NCBI GenBank assembly: GCA_025463135.1 | Contig: JAOAPY010000048.1 | Location: 124,001-188,000 of the forward strand | Direction: 5' to 3' | Source of the DNA: Acidobacteriota bacterium | GTDB lineage: Bacteria; Acidobacteriota; Blastocatellia; Pyrinomonadales; Pyrinomonadaceae | DNA: 64,000 bases | Part shown: piece after piece, positions 33,884-42,729 of the stretch | How the letters are laid out: each line of letters opens with the position of its first letter | How positions within the stretch are numbered: the first letter of the stretch is position 1 | The notes under the pieces: generated by a model | The model's database searches: none | The model's input: only the letters and a program-made list of their open reading frames with translations | Told to the model about the DNA's origin: nothing | Made by a program: the position numbers and the translations under genes

Positions 33884-34846
33884 ATGGAAATCAGACAACT
33901 GAGGGCGTTCGTCGCCATAGCTGAGTCGGGAACGTTTACTGCCGGGGCGGTCCGGGTGCACGTCACCCAAGCCGCGGTCAGCATGCAAATCCGTCAACTC
34001 GAGAATGAAGTTGGCGCCAAGCTTTTTATTCGCGCGCCCCGCAATGTGATTCTCACGGAAGCGGGCGAGAAACTGCTCGAACGCGCCCGCCATATTCTGA
34101 TCGAGCACGATGCGGCCCTGGAAGAAATTGCCGAACTCGCCGGAGCGCGGCGTGGTCGTTTGCGTATCGGCAGCGCCTCAGCCGGCGTAACCTCTGATCT
34201 GCTGCCGCGAATCCTGAAGGGAATGCGCAGGGAATATGCCAACGCTGATATCTCAGTCACTTCGGGCACCAGCGATGCTCTGGTCCAACAGATTCTCACT
34301 GCCGAAATCGATATCGCATTTGTCTCGCTGCCGGTCGAGGCCCGCGGCATTCACACTGAGCGGTTGAATGAAGATCAGCTGGTAGCGATCGCCTCGCCGC
34401 GGCACGCGCAGGCCCGCCAGCGCACCGTCAGTGCCTACGCGCTGGCCGGTGAAAGACTGATCCTGGGCGAACGCGGTGGCAATACGCGGCGTTTGATTGA
34501 CGAATTTTTTGCCCAGGCGGGAGTAAAACCTACGGTCGCGATGGAACTCAGTCGCCAGGCCGCGATCAAGCGCATGGTCGAGGAAGATATGGGAGTGGGC
34601 GTTGTTCCGCTACAGTCCGTGCGAGATGAAGTGGACAAGGGGCGCCTGGTGCGCTGGTGGATTGAAGGCGCGCAGATTAACTGGCAACTGGGATTAGCAC
34701 GACTCTCAGGCGGGTACGAGTCGCCAATGCTTGAGGGTTTCATTCGTCTTTGTCATAAGTATTTTGCCGTTAAGGCGGAAGAGAATGTAGCGCGGAAACC
34801 AAAGACTCCGGCAAAGCAGAAAGGTAAGACAAAGTCGTCGCGTTAG
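33884..34846 (+). CDS. LysR-family transcriptional regulator
   Basis: 320 residues. N-terminal winged helix at residues 1-60 (MEIRQLRAFVAIAESGTF, then VHVTQAAVSMQIRQLENEVG, typical of LysR), effector domain at about 90-295, and a lysine-rich tail (KPKTPAKQKGKTKSSR) that is unusual and probably disordered. It is transcribed away from the kinase-murQ-symporter-nagZ-namZ genes with 143 bases between, the classical layout for a LysR protein controlling the divergent operon. The nearest functional analogue is AmpR, a LysR protein sensing wall fragments. B. subtilis and E. coli use RpiR-type MurR instead. Control of the salvage cluster is inferred. Confidence 0.9.
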   Translation: MEIRQLRAFVAIAESGTFTAGAVRVHVTQAAVSMQIRQLENEVGAKLFIRAPRNVILTEAGEKLLERARHILIEHDAALEEIAELAGARRGRLRIGSASAGVTSDLLPRILKGMRREYANADISVTSGTSDALVQQILTAEIDIAFVSLPVEARGIHTERLNEDQLVAIASPRHAQARQRTVSAYALAGERLILGERGGNTRRLIDEFFAQAGVKPTVAMELSRQAAIKRMVEEDMGVGVVPLQSVRDEVDKGRLVRWWIEGAQINWQLGLARLSGGYESPMLEGFIRLCHKYFAVKAEENVARKPKTPAKQKGKTKSSR

Positions 34847-34996
34847 TAATGCATGCTGCTTGTACGACCGGCTGCCGGCCTGTCGAAGTCGGGTTAGCAC
34901 GCTCCATGCGCCGCATCTGCAAGCCGCCAGCCGGCAGTAGAAATGCGTCGCCAGTCTTTTGTTGCGAGACTTGGAGACTACGGCCTCATACACAGA

Positions 34997-35019
34997 CGCA
35001 AACTAACAGTTTGCTTTAC
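34997..35019. repeat. Family B arm forming the end of the aminotransferase gene
   Basis: CGCAAACTAACAGTTTGCTT-type arm. The minus-strand reading TGT AAA GCA AAC TGT TAG supplies the last five residues and stop codon of the class V aminotransferase. Confidence 0.7.
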
Positions 35020-36124
35020 ATTGTCTGAGCGCCGTGAGCAGTAGCTCAATATCCGACTCGTCATTGAAGAAGTCAGTTGCCACGCGTATGCCCTGAGGTT
35101 TTTCCGTCACCACAACTCCGTACTGCGCCAGTTCCGCCACGACACGGGCCGGATCGTCAACTGCAACCAGCGTCTCCGCGGAACGAAACCCTTCCTCGCG
35201 CAATGGTGATAGCACACGATAGCCGGACTCGGTCAGGCTCTCAGTCAAACGCCTGTTTAGCGAGAGTGCTCGCTCCTCAATATTATTTCTGCCGATTTCG
35301 CTCATCAGCTTGATCGAAGCGCCTAATGCAAACATGCCGGCAAAGTGCGGACAACCTAATTCTGTTCGCGCTGCCGCATCCGGTCGCAAATGAATTTCGC
35401 TGTTTCGCATCGCATAGGGATCTTCGACGCTCAGCCAGCCAATCGCCCTGGGCCGCGATCGTGCCTGCAATTCCCTGCTCAGGTAAACAAATCCGGAACC
35501 GTATCCTGACAACATCCATTTGTGGCCAGTGGCGCACAGAGCGTCGATCTTCATGCGCTTGACGTCGATCTCAAAAACGCCTGCCGACTGGCTCGCGTTG
35601 ACAACCAGATAATGGTTTTTCTTAATTTGACTCAGCGCATCAAGATCGATCCGAAAACCATTTGAGAACTGAACGTGACTGAGCGAAATGACACGGGTCT
35701 TTTCAGACATGGCCCTGCTTATGTCTTCAAAGCGCACTTCGCCGGCGACGGCTTGCACCAGTTTCACGGGGATCTGTCGATGCATCCAGCAGATAGTTGA
35801 GACAGGAAATTCCAACTCGCAGGAGATGACTTCGCCTCGCCCTTCGAGGGCGTCTACAATCACGTTCATGCCCGAAGAGGTGTTTGTGGTCAGACCAATT
35901 TCATCCGGCTCAGCATTGATGAAACCCGCGACTTGCTTTCTAACCTCCTCGCGTTGGGCCAGCCATTCATCCCAATGCTGATCGGCAGCTTCAGTCATCT
36001 GGCGGTAATAGCTGGTCGCCGCTTCCATCGTGGCCCGCGCCAAAGGCCCAGCGGCTGCGGCATTCAGGTACGCGACTTTCTCAGTAACAGGAAACTGCTG
36101 GCGGATTTCTTCCCAGTTGATCAT
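35003..36124 (-). CDS. Class V aminotransferase / cysteine desulfurase-like PLP enzyme
   Basis: 373 residues from ATG 36124 (a longer frame to 36283 adds 53 residues without family features). Fold-type I PLP enzyme: NTSSGMNV phosphate-side loop, SLSHVQFSNGFRID, and PLP lysine K202 in ATGHKWMLSGYGSGF. It is closest in style to isopenicillin-N epimerase/NifS-like members; the substrate is unknown. Odd point: the residue that normally is Asp and contacts the pyridine nitrogen (V-D-x-x-Q-S) is Asn here (VVNASQSAG, N176), which would change cofactor chemistry. The C-terminal residues CKANC come from a repeat arm. No operon partner. Confidence 0.84.
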   Translation of the reverse strand: MINWEEIRQQFPVTEKVAYLNAAAAGPLARATMEAATSYYRQMTEAADQHWDEWLAQREEVRKQVAGFINAEPDEIGLTTNTSSGMNVIVDALEGRGEVISCELEFPVSTICWMHRQIPVKLVQAVAGEVRFEDISRAMSEKTRVISLSHVQFSNGFRIDLDALSQIKKNHYLVVNASQSAGVFEIDVKRMKIDALCATGHKWMLSGYGSGFVYLSRELQARSRPRAIGWLSVEDPYAMRNSEIHLRPDAAARTELGCPHFAGMFALGASIKLMSEIGRNNIEERALSLNRRLTESLTESGYRVLSPLREEGFRSAETLVAVDDPARVVAELAQYGVVVTEKPQGIRVATDFFNDESDIELLLTALRQCKANC

Positions 36125-36545
36125 TGATTCGCAAGATACACGATGCTTGGCGTCGTAGCCAAAGTCATGTGATGGCAGGACTGCTCTAATTTTGCACAGG
36201 TGTTTAGGGTTCAGTCTTGCAGGCGGGCTTTTGGCTGATGGAAAAACCCGACTGAAGTCGGTACTCTGAACGCTTGTCGCCAAACCCAGGCACTACCCCG
36301 TGGCGAAATATTTAGAGAAGCATCAACCAAAAGATTTCCCGAACTCCCACGGAGCGAAATAATGTTTCCGCCGAGCCCTATGTGCGCTGAGTGTTGCGAA
36401 GAAGCGCTAACACCTTTCCCTTCAGCACCACGCTCCACACCGCTATGGATCTATTCCAAAATTATGGCGTGTTAACGGAATCAATGGGCTTGGGTTCCAT
36501 AAAAGAGGTCTTGAATCAAGTCTCGATTAGGCGGATAATCCAAGC
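36125..36545. other. Gene-free stretch with repeat remnants (family I)
   Basis: 421 bases. At 36199-36275 there is TGTTTAGGGTTCAGTCTTG followed by CCCGACTGAAGTCGGTACTC, the second a hairpin with CCGACT/AGTCGG arms. A similar arrangement is at about 49036-49115 before rsmD. The remainder holds no feature I recognise. Confidence 0.5.
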
Positions 36546-37052
36546 GTGAGTGAAGAAAATACAAAAAGCATTGACGGCGGTCGGACATTTGAGGAGCGAG
36601 TCTTTGCCCGCTTTGACGCGATGGATGTTCGCTTTGACGCGATGGATGTTCGCTTCAACGCGGTTGATGCGCGCTTTGACGCGATGGATATTCGCTTTGA
36701 TGGGGTTGATGCGCGCTTTGATGCAGTTGATGCGCGCTTCAACGCGGTTGACGCGCGCTTTAATACCGTCGACTCGGCCATTCGCAATGTGGATTCCCGG
36801 CTGCAAACTTTGGAGGTTGGTGCTAATGACACGAATTCGCGACTGGAAAGGCTGGAGATTCGCTCGTACGACACCAAGCCAATTTGGGAACAGGCTCTTA
36901 AAGAGATTGTCGACACCAGGCGCGAGATTCTTGAAACCAGGCGAGAAGTATCTAAACGCTTAGATCGAATCGATGCCGTTATGCTCGAAAACCGGGCCGA
37001 CATCCGAGATGCCGAAGATCGCATCGATAAGTTGGAATCGAAACCAACCTAA
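36546..37052 (+). CDS. Heptad-repeat coiled-coil protein
   Basis: 168 residues from GTG 36546. Residues 21-76 are eight tandem heptads of the form A/V-R-F-D/N-A-M/V-D, followed by two degenerate ones (SAIRNVD, SRLQTLE); the DNA is a 21-bp tandem repeat (36606-36773). F and M/V alternate at the core positions of a parallel coiled coil, with R and D outside. Residues about 110-165 form a second charged helix (IVDTRREILETRREVSKRLD). There is no signal peptide or membrane segment, so it is a cytoplasmic rod, perhaps trimeric. The family is not recognised. Repeat number is likely to vary among strains by slippage. Both reverse-strand frames here are mirror artefacts of the repeat. Confidence 0.75.
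   Translation: MSEENTKSIDGGRTFEERVFARFDAMDVRFDAMDVRFNAVDARFDAMDIRFDGVDARFDAVDARFNAVDARFNTVDSAIRNVDSRLQTLEVGANDTNSRLERLEIRSYDTKPIWEQALKEIVDTRREILETRREVSKRLDRIDAVMLENRADIRDAEDRIDKLESKPT
36606..36773. repeat. 21-bp tandem repeat, eight units
   Basis: Units of the type CGCTTTGACGCGATGGATGT with changes mainly at codon positions that switch D/N, M/V and A/V/I. It encodes the heptads of the coiled-coil protein. Confidence 0.9.
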
Positions 37053-37142
37053 TACTCTCCAAAGTCACCTGGTGGCGAAGTATTTCTGGAACGCGAGAAC
37101 ACCCCCGTCAATTTTTGCTCCTCCAGCGGAAGATCCCGTGCT

Positions 37143-39434
37143 TCATAAAACCGGCGCCTCAAACCACATCGTCGCCAGCGGCGGCAGCGTAATCGCAGCG
37201 GAATAGTCGAGACCATGCATCGGAATCTCTTCCGCGGTGATGCTCTCGACGACTCCAAAGCCGCCACCACAATATTTCTCCTGATCGGTGTTCAGGAGTT
37301 GCCGGTACGCGCCTGCGCGTGGCAAGCCCACGCGGTGGCCTTCGCGAATAACGGGTGAGAAGTTGCCGATGCAAATGATCTCTCTGCCGGTCGATGGCGC
37401 GATGCGACTAAACGAGATAATGTTCTCGGCGGCATTGTCCACTTCGATCCAGCGAAAACCCGCCGGTTCGCCATCAGCTTCCCACAACGCGGCATGATTT
37501 ATGTAGAGGTCATTCAGATCATCGATAAGAGTGTGGATGCCCTTGTGCACCGGCTTTTCCAGCAGGTGCCAATCCAAACTTTGCGTTTCATTCCACTCGC
37601 GCCATTGGCCGAACTCGCCACCCATGAACAGCAACTTTTTACCGGGATGCGCCCACATGTAGCCATACAGCGCGCGCAGGTTCGCGAACTTCTGCCACTC
37701 GTCGCCCGGCATCTTGTTCAGCAGCGCGCCCTTCATGTGCACCACTTCATCGTGGGAAAACGGCAGGATAAAGTTCTCGCTCCAGGCGTACAGCAAACCA
37801 AAGGTGAGCGCGTTGTGATTGCCCACTCGAAACAGCGGATCGGTTTGAAAGTACTTCAACGTATCGTGCATCCACCCCATGTTCCATTTGAAGTCGAACC
37901 CGAGGCCGCCCGCATAGACCGGGTGGGTAACCTGCGGCCACGAAGTCGACTCTTCCGCGATCATCATGACGCCGGGACAATCGCGATGGACCACCTCATT
38001 CAATTCCTTGAATAGCGTGATGGCGTCCAGGTTCTCGCGCCCGCCAAACTCGTTTGGCACCCATTCTCCTTCCTTGCGGCTGTAGTCCAGATAGAGCATT
38101 GACGCCACTGCATCGACGCGCAGGCCATCGACGTGAAACTCTTTGCACCAATAGATGGCATTCGCCAACAGGAAATTGCGGACTTCGTTGCGTCCATAGT
38201 TGAAGATATAGGTGCCCCAGTCGGGATGCTCGCCTTTGCGCGGATCGAGATGCTCGTAAAGCGCGGAACCATCAAAGCGTGCCAAGGCAAAGGCATCTTT
38301 CGGGAAATGCGCCGGCACCCAATCCATGATCACGCCGATGCCGCGCCGGTGCAGATAGTCGATCAGATAGCGAAGATCGTCGGGTCTGCCATAGCGCGCT
38401 GAAGGAGCAAAGTAATTGCTGACCTGATAGCCCCATGATGGTCCATACGGATGCTCTTTGAGCGGCAGAAACTCGACATGCGTAAATCCCAGCTCGAGTA
38501 CATAGTCGGCCAAGGCTGGAGCCATCTCGCGGTATTGCAGCGCACGATTTTCCTCGTCGGCGATGCGGCGCCAGGAGCCAAAGTGAACTTCATAAATCGA
38601 GAGTGGTTGGCGATAGTGTTCCCGAGCGGCTCGAGCAGTTATCCATTTCGCATCGCGAAACTTGTAGGTTGAGTCGTAAACGATGGATGAAGTGTTCGGG
38701 GGCGCCTCTGTGAAGTTCGCATAAGGGTCGGCTTTCAGGAAGGGTAAACCGCGCCGGCCGCGAATCTCGTATTTGTAAAGCGAGCCAGGGGCCAGATCCG
38801 GAATAAAAAGTTCCCAAACACCTGATCCTCCCAAGCGACGCATCTGATGCAGTCGTCCGTCCCAGCCATTGAAATCGCCGACCACGCTGACTCCCGCTGC
38901 GTTGGGCGCCCAAACCGCAAACCCCACCCCTCGAACGCCGGCGAACTTGCGCGCATGAGCGCCCAGTTTTTCATAAACATTCGCGTGCTTGCCCTCTGCA
39001 AAAAGATGAAGGTCAAGATCGCCAAGCGTGGGAAGAAACGCGTACGGATCACGCTGGATGAAGATATTGTCGTTCGGGTAGTGGACCTTCAGGCGATAGG
39101 AAGGAATCTCGGTAAGATTTGGCAGCCCAAGTTCAAACAATCCCGCGTTGTGAATCATGTTCATCGCTTGCGGTTTTTTCTTGCCAATCAGCACTTCGAT
39201 CTTTTCGGCGTCCGGACGTAGGGCCCGGATCACGATGCCGCCTTCGACAAAATGTGCGCCCAGGATCGAATGTGGATCGCCGTGCTTGAGTGTCAGTAGA
39301 GATTTCAGATCAGCGCGGTCGAGCGGTGGGATCGTTAGCAGGACAGTCTCCTCTTTTGGAGCGGCCGCGCGTTTCCGTATGGCTGAAGTTGGCCCAGCGG
39401 TCCTGGATTTCTTGCGGGGCGGATCTTTCTTCAT
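37143..39434 (-). CDS. glgB: 1,4-alpha-glucan branching enzyme
   Basis: 763 residues from ATG 39434; an in-frame GTG at 39458 lies inside a repeat arm and is unlikely. Order: lysine-rich leader (1-40), N-terminal branching-enzyme module (HGDPHSILGAH), CBM48 (WAPNAAGVSVVGDFNGWDG), and GH13 barrel with nucleophile Asp in GLRVDAVASMLY (about 437), acid/base Glu in MMIAEEST (about 491) and FSHDEVVH (about 559), then the C-terminal beta domain. It makes alpha-1,6 branches in glycogen. It is adjacent to a GH57 gene, itself from a family linked to alpha-glucan processing. No other glycogen genes are in the window. Confidence 0.94.
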   Translation of the reverse strand: MKKDPPRKKSRTAGPTSAIRKRAAAPKEETVLLTIPPLDRADLKSLLTLKHGDPHSILGAHFVEGGIVIRALRPDAEKIEVLIGKKKPQAMNMIHNAGLFELGLPNLTEIPSYRLKVHYPNDNIFIQRDPYAFLPTLGDLDLHLFAEGKHANVYEKLGAHARKFAGVRGVGFAVWAPNAAGVSVVGDFNGWDGRLHQMRRLGGSGVWELFIPDLAPGSLYKYEIRGRRGLPFLKADPYANFTEAPPNTSSIVYDSTYKFRDAKWITARAAREHYRQPLSIYEVHFGSWRRIADEENRALQYREMAPALADYVLELGFTHVEFLPLKEHPYGPSWGYQVSNYFAPSARYGRPDDLRYLIDYLHRRGIGVIMDWVPAHFPKDAFALARFDGSALYEHLDPRKGEHPDWGTYIFNYGRNEVRNFLLANAIYWCKEFHVDGLRVDAVASMLYLDYSRKEGEWVPNEFGGRENLDAITLFKELNEVVHRDCPGVMMIAEESTSWPQVTHPVYAGGLGFDFKWNMGWMHDTLKYFQTDPLFRVGNHNALTFGLLYAWSENFILPFSHDEVVHMKGALLNKMPGDEWQKFANLRALYGYMWAHPGKKLLFMGGEFGQWREWNETQSLDWHLLEKPVHKGIHTLIDDLNDLYINHAALWEADGEPAGFRWIEVDNAAENIISFSRIAPSTGREIICIGNFSPVIREGHRVGLPRAGAYRQLLNTDQEKYCGGGFGVVESITAEEIPMHGLDYSAAITLPPLATMWFEAPVL

Positions 39435-39447
39435 AGCTTGCGATCCG

Positions 39448-39544
39448 GTCAGAACCACCTGCGGTAGCGGGTGAGTTCTCGTTTGCTTGTCAGGTCGAGC
39501 CGCCCATGGTTGCAGACCCGCCCGCTACCGCAGGTGGTTCTGAC
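39448..39544. repeat. Family A palindromic element at the end of the GH57 gene
   Basis: Left arm GTCAGAACCACCTGCGGTAG... at 39448-39476, right arm ...CCGCAGGTGGTTCTGAC at 39516-39544; near-perfect inverse over 24 bases with a 40-base centre. On the minus strand it encodes the last residues of the GH57 protein (SEPPAVAGGSATMGGST) including the stop. Confidence 0.88.
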
Positions 39545-41037
39545 AAGATCGGTCGTTCGGCAAGACGCTGGTAGATATTCGCGCCATTCCCCAGCTCGCG
39601 GACGTTACTGGGAGCCTCGGCCAGCATTTCCAGAAAGCGCGCGCGTGGTGCGGAGAGTCCCAACCCTTCGGTCAATTCAATAACCCGCGCAGCATACCGG
39701 AGGATCTGCACCGTCTCGATGCCCGACAATTCCGAAAAGAACCAGCCACAGCTCGTATACATCAGCACGGCGAATTTTTGTATCTCGAGCAATGTCAGGG
39801 CTCGGGTTTCATCCCCCGGCGTCAAAGAACGCTTTGCCTGCGCGGCAAGAAAATCGGTTCGTGAACGGCCGTGGTTAAGAATTACTTCAATGTAAGCGTT
39901 GCGCGCACGCCATGGGGCCGCGAACAAATCAGCCCCGACAGATTCGAACTGGCCGGCCACATGATCGCGGAGCAGATCCAGTGCGGCACGCAATGGACCA
40001 CGCCAACGCTGGTTCCAACCCGGCTCGCCTCCGGTGTGGCAACCACAATCGCGCTGCCATCGTCCGACTCCATGCGCGCAACTCCACGAGCTGCCTGCGC
40101 CATCGGGACCGTTGTTGAGCTCGACCTCCCACTCCGGAGGCTGCTGATCGAGAAACTCACCATAGTTTGTTACCCGCAGCCCCTGATCGCCGGCTTCGAT
40201 TTCCAGCGCATGGGCCAACGCCAGATCTCCAAACTTGAAATGATGGCCGTAAGTTTCACCATCGGTGGCAACGTTAACCAGCGGACCACGTTCGGCTGCC
40301 TGCTTAATCATGCCAACCAGCAATTCGCTCGAGCGCAGAATGTTTTCAAAGGCAATCGCCTGCGCCAGGGCACCATCATAAAAAAAGACCGCCAGTGACC
40401 GATCTGGTTGCTGTCGATGTACATAACGATAAGGACGACTGGTGTCGATGCCGGTGCCATTTACCTCCTGCCAGGTACCTGCAGGCTTACGAAACCGTCC
40501 GGCCTGGGCGGGCGCGAGAATGACATAACGCATTCCCTGCTCTATCAATGAGTCGAGCGTAGCATTGTTACAAGCGGTTTCGGGCAGCCACAGGCTTTCC
40601 GGTTCACGGCCGAAGCGTAAACGAAAATCGGCGATGCCCCATAACACCTGAGTCAGTTGATCGCGGTCGTTACAGAGGGGCAGAATCGCATGTCCATACG
40701 CCTGGGCGATGGCGTTGCCATGACCACCTCTTCCGGCGGCACTCTCTTTATCGGCATCAAGAATACGCTGATAGGTTGCCGGGTGTTGCGACTCAAGCCA
40801 GGTCAACAACGTGGGTCCAAAATTAAAACTGATATTCGCGTAATTATTGACTACCTCTTCGAGCCCGTCAGCACGCGTGCCTCTGTGGACAAAAGCGTTT
40901 GGCCCATAGCACTCAGCGTGAATGCGCTCGTTCCAATCATGAAAGGGATGGGCGCCAGGCTGTCTTTCGATAATGCCGGTCCAGGGGTTTTCGCGCGGTG
41001 GTTGATAAAAGTGTCCGTGGATAATTAATGCAGTCAT
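39490..41037 (-). CDS. GH57-family glycoside hydrolase with shortened DUF3536 region
   Basis: 515 residues from ATG 41037. Starts ALIIHGHFYQPPRENPW and continues with WNERIHAECY, typical of GH57. Candidate nucleophile Glu in SLWLPETACNN and acid/base Asp in NVATDGETYGHH are intact. Residues about 320-495 begin a DUF3536 region (GWFFSELSGIETVQILRYAA). As far as I know DUF3536 members run to about 800 residues; here the protein ends soon after NIYQRL with PPAVAGGSATMGGST, which is coded by a family A repeat. The catalytic domain may still fold, but about 300 C-terminal residues look lost. The role would be alpha-glucan modification, in line with glgB next door. Confidence 0.8.
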   Translation of the reverse strand: MTALIIHGHFYQPPRENPWTGIIERQPGAHPFHDWNERIHAECYGPNAFVHRGTRADGLEEVVNNYANISFNFGPTLLTWLESQHPATYQRILDADKESAAGRGGHGNAIAQAYGHAILPLCNDRDQLTQVLWGIADFRLRFGREPESLWLPETACNNATLDSLIEQGMRYVILAPAQAGRFRKPAGTWQEVNGTGIDTSRPYRYVHRQQPDRSLAVFFYDGALAQAIAFENILRSSELLVGMIKQAAERGPLVNVATDGETYGHHFKFGDLALAHALEIEAGDQGLRVTNYGEFLDQQPPEWEVELNNGPDGAGSSWSCAHGVGRWQRDCGCHTGGEPGWNQRWRGPLRAALDLLRDHVAGQFESVGADLFAAPWRARNAYIEVILNHGRSRTDFLAAQAKRSLTPGDETRALTLLEIQKFAVLMYTSCGWFFSELSGIETVQILRYAARVIELTEGLGLSAPRARFLEMLAEAPSNVRELGNGANIYQRLAERPILSEPPAVAGGSATMGGST

Positions 41038-41187
41038 CTGCGATTTGATTTGCAATCTTCAATTTGAGATCTAACCTTGTACGACAGGGTGGCCGCCTGC
41101 AGTACGAAAGCGTCCTTGGTCTTCTTGTCGCGCGACACTTTAAGCAGGACAGTAGTTACTGTCTGAATGCCCGGCCGCCTCACGACC

Positions 41188-42414
41188 TCACGAACGCTTT
41201 CTACCCGCCATGTCCAGACCTACGGCCGCCACCAGGATCGCGCCTTTGATGATGTTCTGCATGTACGGTTCGACATTTTTGAGGGACATGCCGTTATCCA
41301 GGCTGGCCATGATCAGCGCGCCCAGAATTGCACCGAACACGGTCCCGCGACCGCCCATCAAACTGGTGCCGCCAATCACACAGGCTGCGATGGCGTCGAG
41401 TTCGAGCAATGCACCTGCATCGGGCGAGGCGCTGCCAACGCGCGCTGTGTAGATGATGGCGGCCACACCAGTCAACGCGCCCATGATCATAAAGACCGCG
41501 AGCACGTGTTTACGCAAACTTATTCCCGACAGTCGTGCCGCATCAGGATTCCCGCCGATGGCATAGAGATAACGACCAAACGTGGTGTTCTGGGTGAGGA
41601 ATGCGCCGGCCAGGGCCACGACCAGCAATATCAAGACTGGAATCGGGATTCCGGAATAGGAGTTCATCATGTAGATGAAGCCAACGATCACCAGAGATGG
41701 AAACAAAATTCCAACCATCGTCTTGCCCAGGCCGAGCGCGCCTAAACCGTGTTGCTTTCGGCCGCGGATGCGCGCCACGTTCATCCAGATCACGGCGAGC
41801 ACTGCCAGCCCCGCCAATGTCCAGCCAACCATCGGCCCGACATAGTCCTGGCCAATGGATTTGAAGGCCTGCAACCTTAGCGGAATCGTCTCACCTTTAC
41901 TTAAGCCCAAAATCACCCCGCGCCAGGCAAGGTACCCGCCCAGCGTCACGATGAAGGCCGGAATGTTTACATAAGCGACCAACGATCCATGGAAGGCGCC
42001 GATTAAGACACCCGCGCCAATACCTGCCAACAGGGAAGGAGCCAACCCCCAGCCAAGCCATCCCTGGGCAATCGCTGCGATGCCTCCGGCAAGTCCCACT
42101 ACCGAACCCACGGAGAGATCTATGTTGCCGGTGACAATCACCATCAACATGCCCACCGCAAGTACGCCGGTGACGGACGTCTGTCGCATCAGATTCGAGA
42201 AGTTGCGCGGTTCAAAAAAGATGCGTCCGGTTGAATAGTGAAAGAAGGCCCAGATCGCGATCAGGGCAAAGACCATGGTGTAAGCGCGCAGCACGTCGGT
42301 GGAGATTTTGAAGTTTCCTATCTTCGTTTGCCGCACCACGGATGCGTCAGTCGTGGTGAGATCGGCGTTAGTGGGTGGGCGATCGATCGCGGGCTCGTTT
42401 GCTTGCTGGCTCAT
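41188..42414 (-). CDS. xylH: Sugar ABC transporter permease (XylH-like)
   Basis: 408 residues; ATG preceded by GAGGGT. About ten membrane segments, with the BPD_transp_2 signature [35 protein letters not shown], and the ABC-contacting loop [14 protein letters not shown]. Length and the extra periplasmic segment ([20 protein letters not shown]) fit XylH/MmsB-type permeases. It should pair with the ATPase at 42730 and the binding protein at 44539 to import xylose or a related sugar. No xylA/xylB is present, so specificity is unproven. A 315-base gap holding a family C repeat separates it from the ATPase gene. Confidence 0.88.
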   Translation of the reverse strand: MSQQANEPAIDRPPTNADLTTTDASVVRQTKIGNFKISTDVLRAYTMVFALIAIWAFFHYSTGRIFFEPRNFSNLMRQTSVTGVLAVGMLMVIVTGNIDLSVGSVVGLAGGIAAIAQGWLGWGLAPSLLAGIGAGVLIGAFHGSLVAYVNIPAFIVTLGGYLAWRGVILGLSKGETIPLRLQAFKSIGQDYVGPMVGWTLAGLAVLAVIWMNVARIRGRKQHGLGALGLGKTMVGILFPSLVIVGFIYMMNSYSGIPIPVLILLVVALAGAFLTQNTTFGRYLYAIGGNPDAARLSGISLRKHVLAVFMIMGALTGVAAIIYTARVGSASPDAGALLELDAIAACVIGGTSLMGGRGTVFGAILGALIMASLDNGMSLKNVEPYMQNIIKGAILVAAVGLDMAGRKRS

Positions 42415-42494
42415 TTAACCCTCACAAGGCTATTGACGTTAACCTCAACTCCCATTGGACTACTGAGGTTTTATGAAAATGCGCGCCGCGGCTA

Positions 42495-42704
42495 TTTACG
42501 CCAAAGGCGTTCGACAATTGCAGCCCAGGGTTGCTTCAACCCTGGGATCGGATTCTCAATAGAAGCTGAACTCTGAAAAAGTTCGCCAGCTTTTTTCATT
42601 CTCAGGATTCGCCAACGCTTTCAGCGTTGCACTTTGCTTGTGTCTACGAAAACCCAGGGTTGAAGCAACCCTGGGCTGCAATTGTCGAACGCCTTCGGCG
42701 TAAA
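42495..42704. repeat. Family C nested palindrome between xylG and xylH
   Basis: Outer arms TTTACGCCAAAGGCGTTCGA and TCGAACGCCTTCGGCGTAAA; next layer CAATTGCAGCCCAGGGTTG and its inverse; inner hairpin CCCAGGGTTGAAGCAACCCT. With its flanks it accounts for the whole gene-free stretch 42415-42729. Confidence 0.85.
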
Positions 42705-42729
42705 AACTGGAAACCGCTAACTTTTTCGT

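Noticed and set aside
36606-36773. Possible CRISPR array
   Set aside because: Units are directly adjacent at 21 bp with no spacers and encode heptads.
36516-37024. Long reverse-strand frames with repeated RVKAxI/SKRAST units
   Set aside because: They mirror the 21-bp tandem repeat of the plus-strand coiled-coil gene; a 21-bp period keeps all frames open. They have no ribosome binding site.
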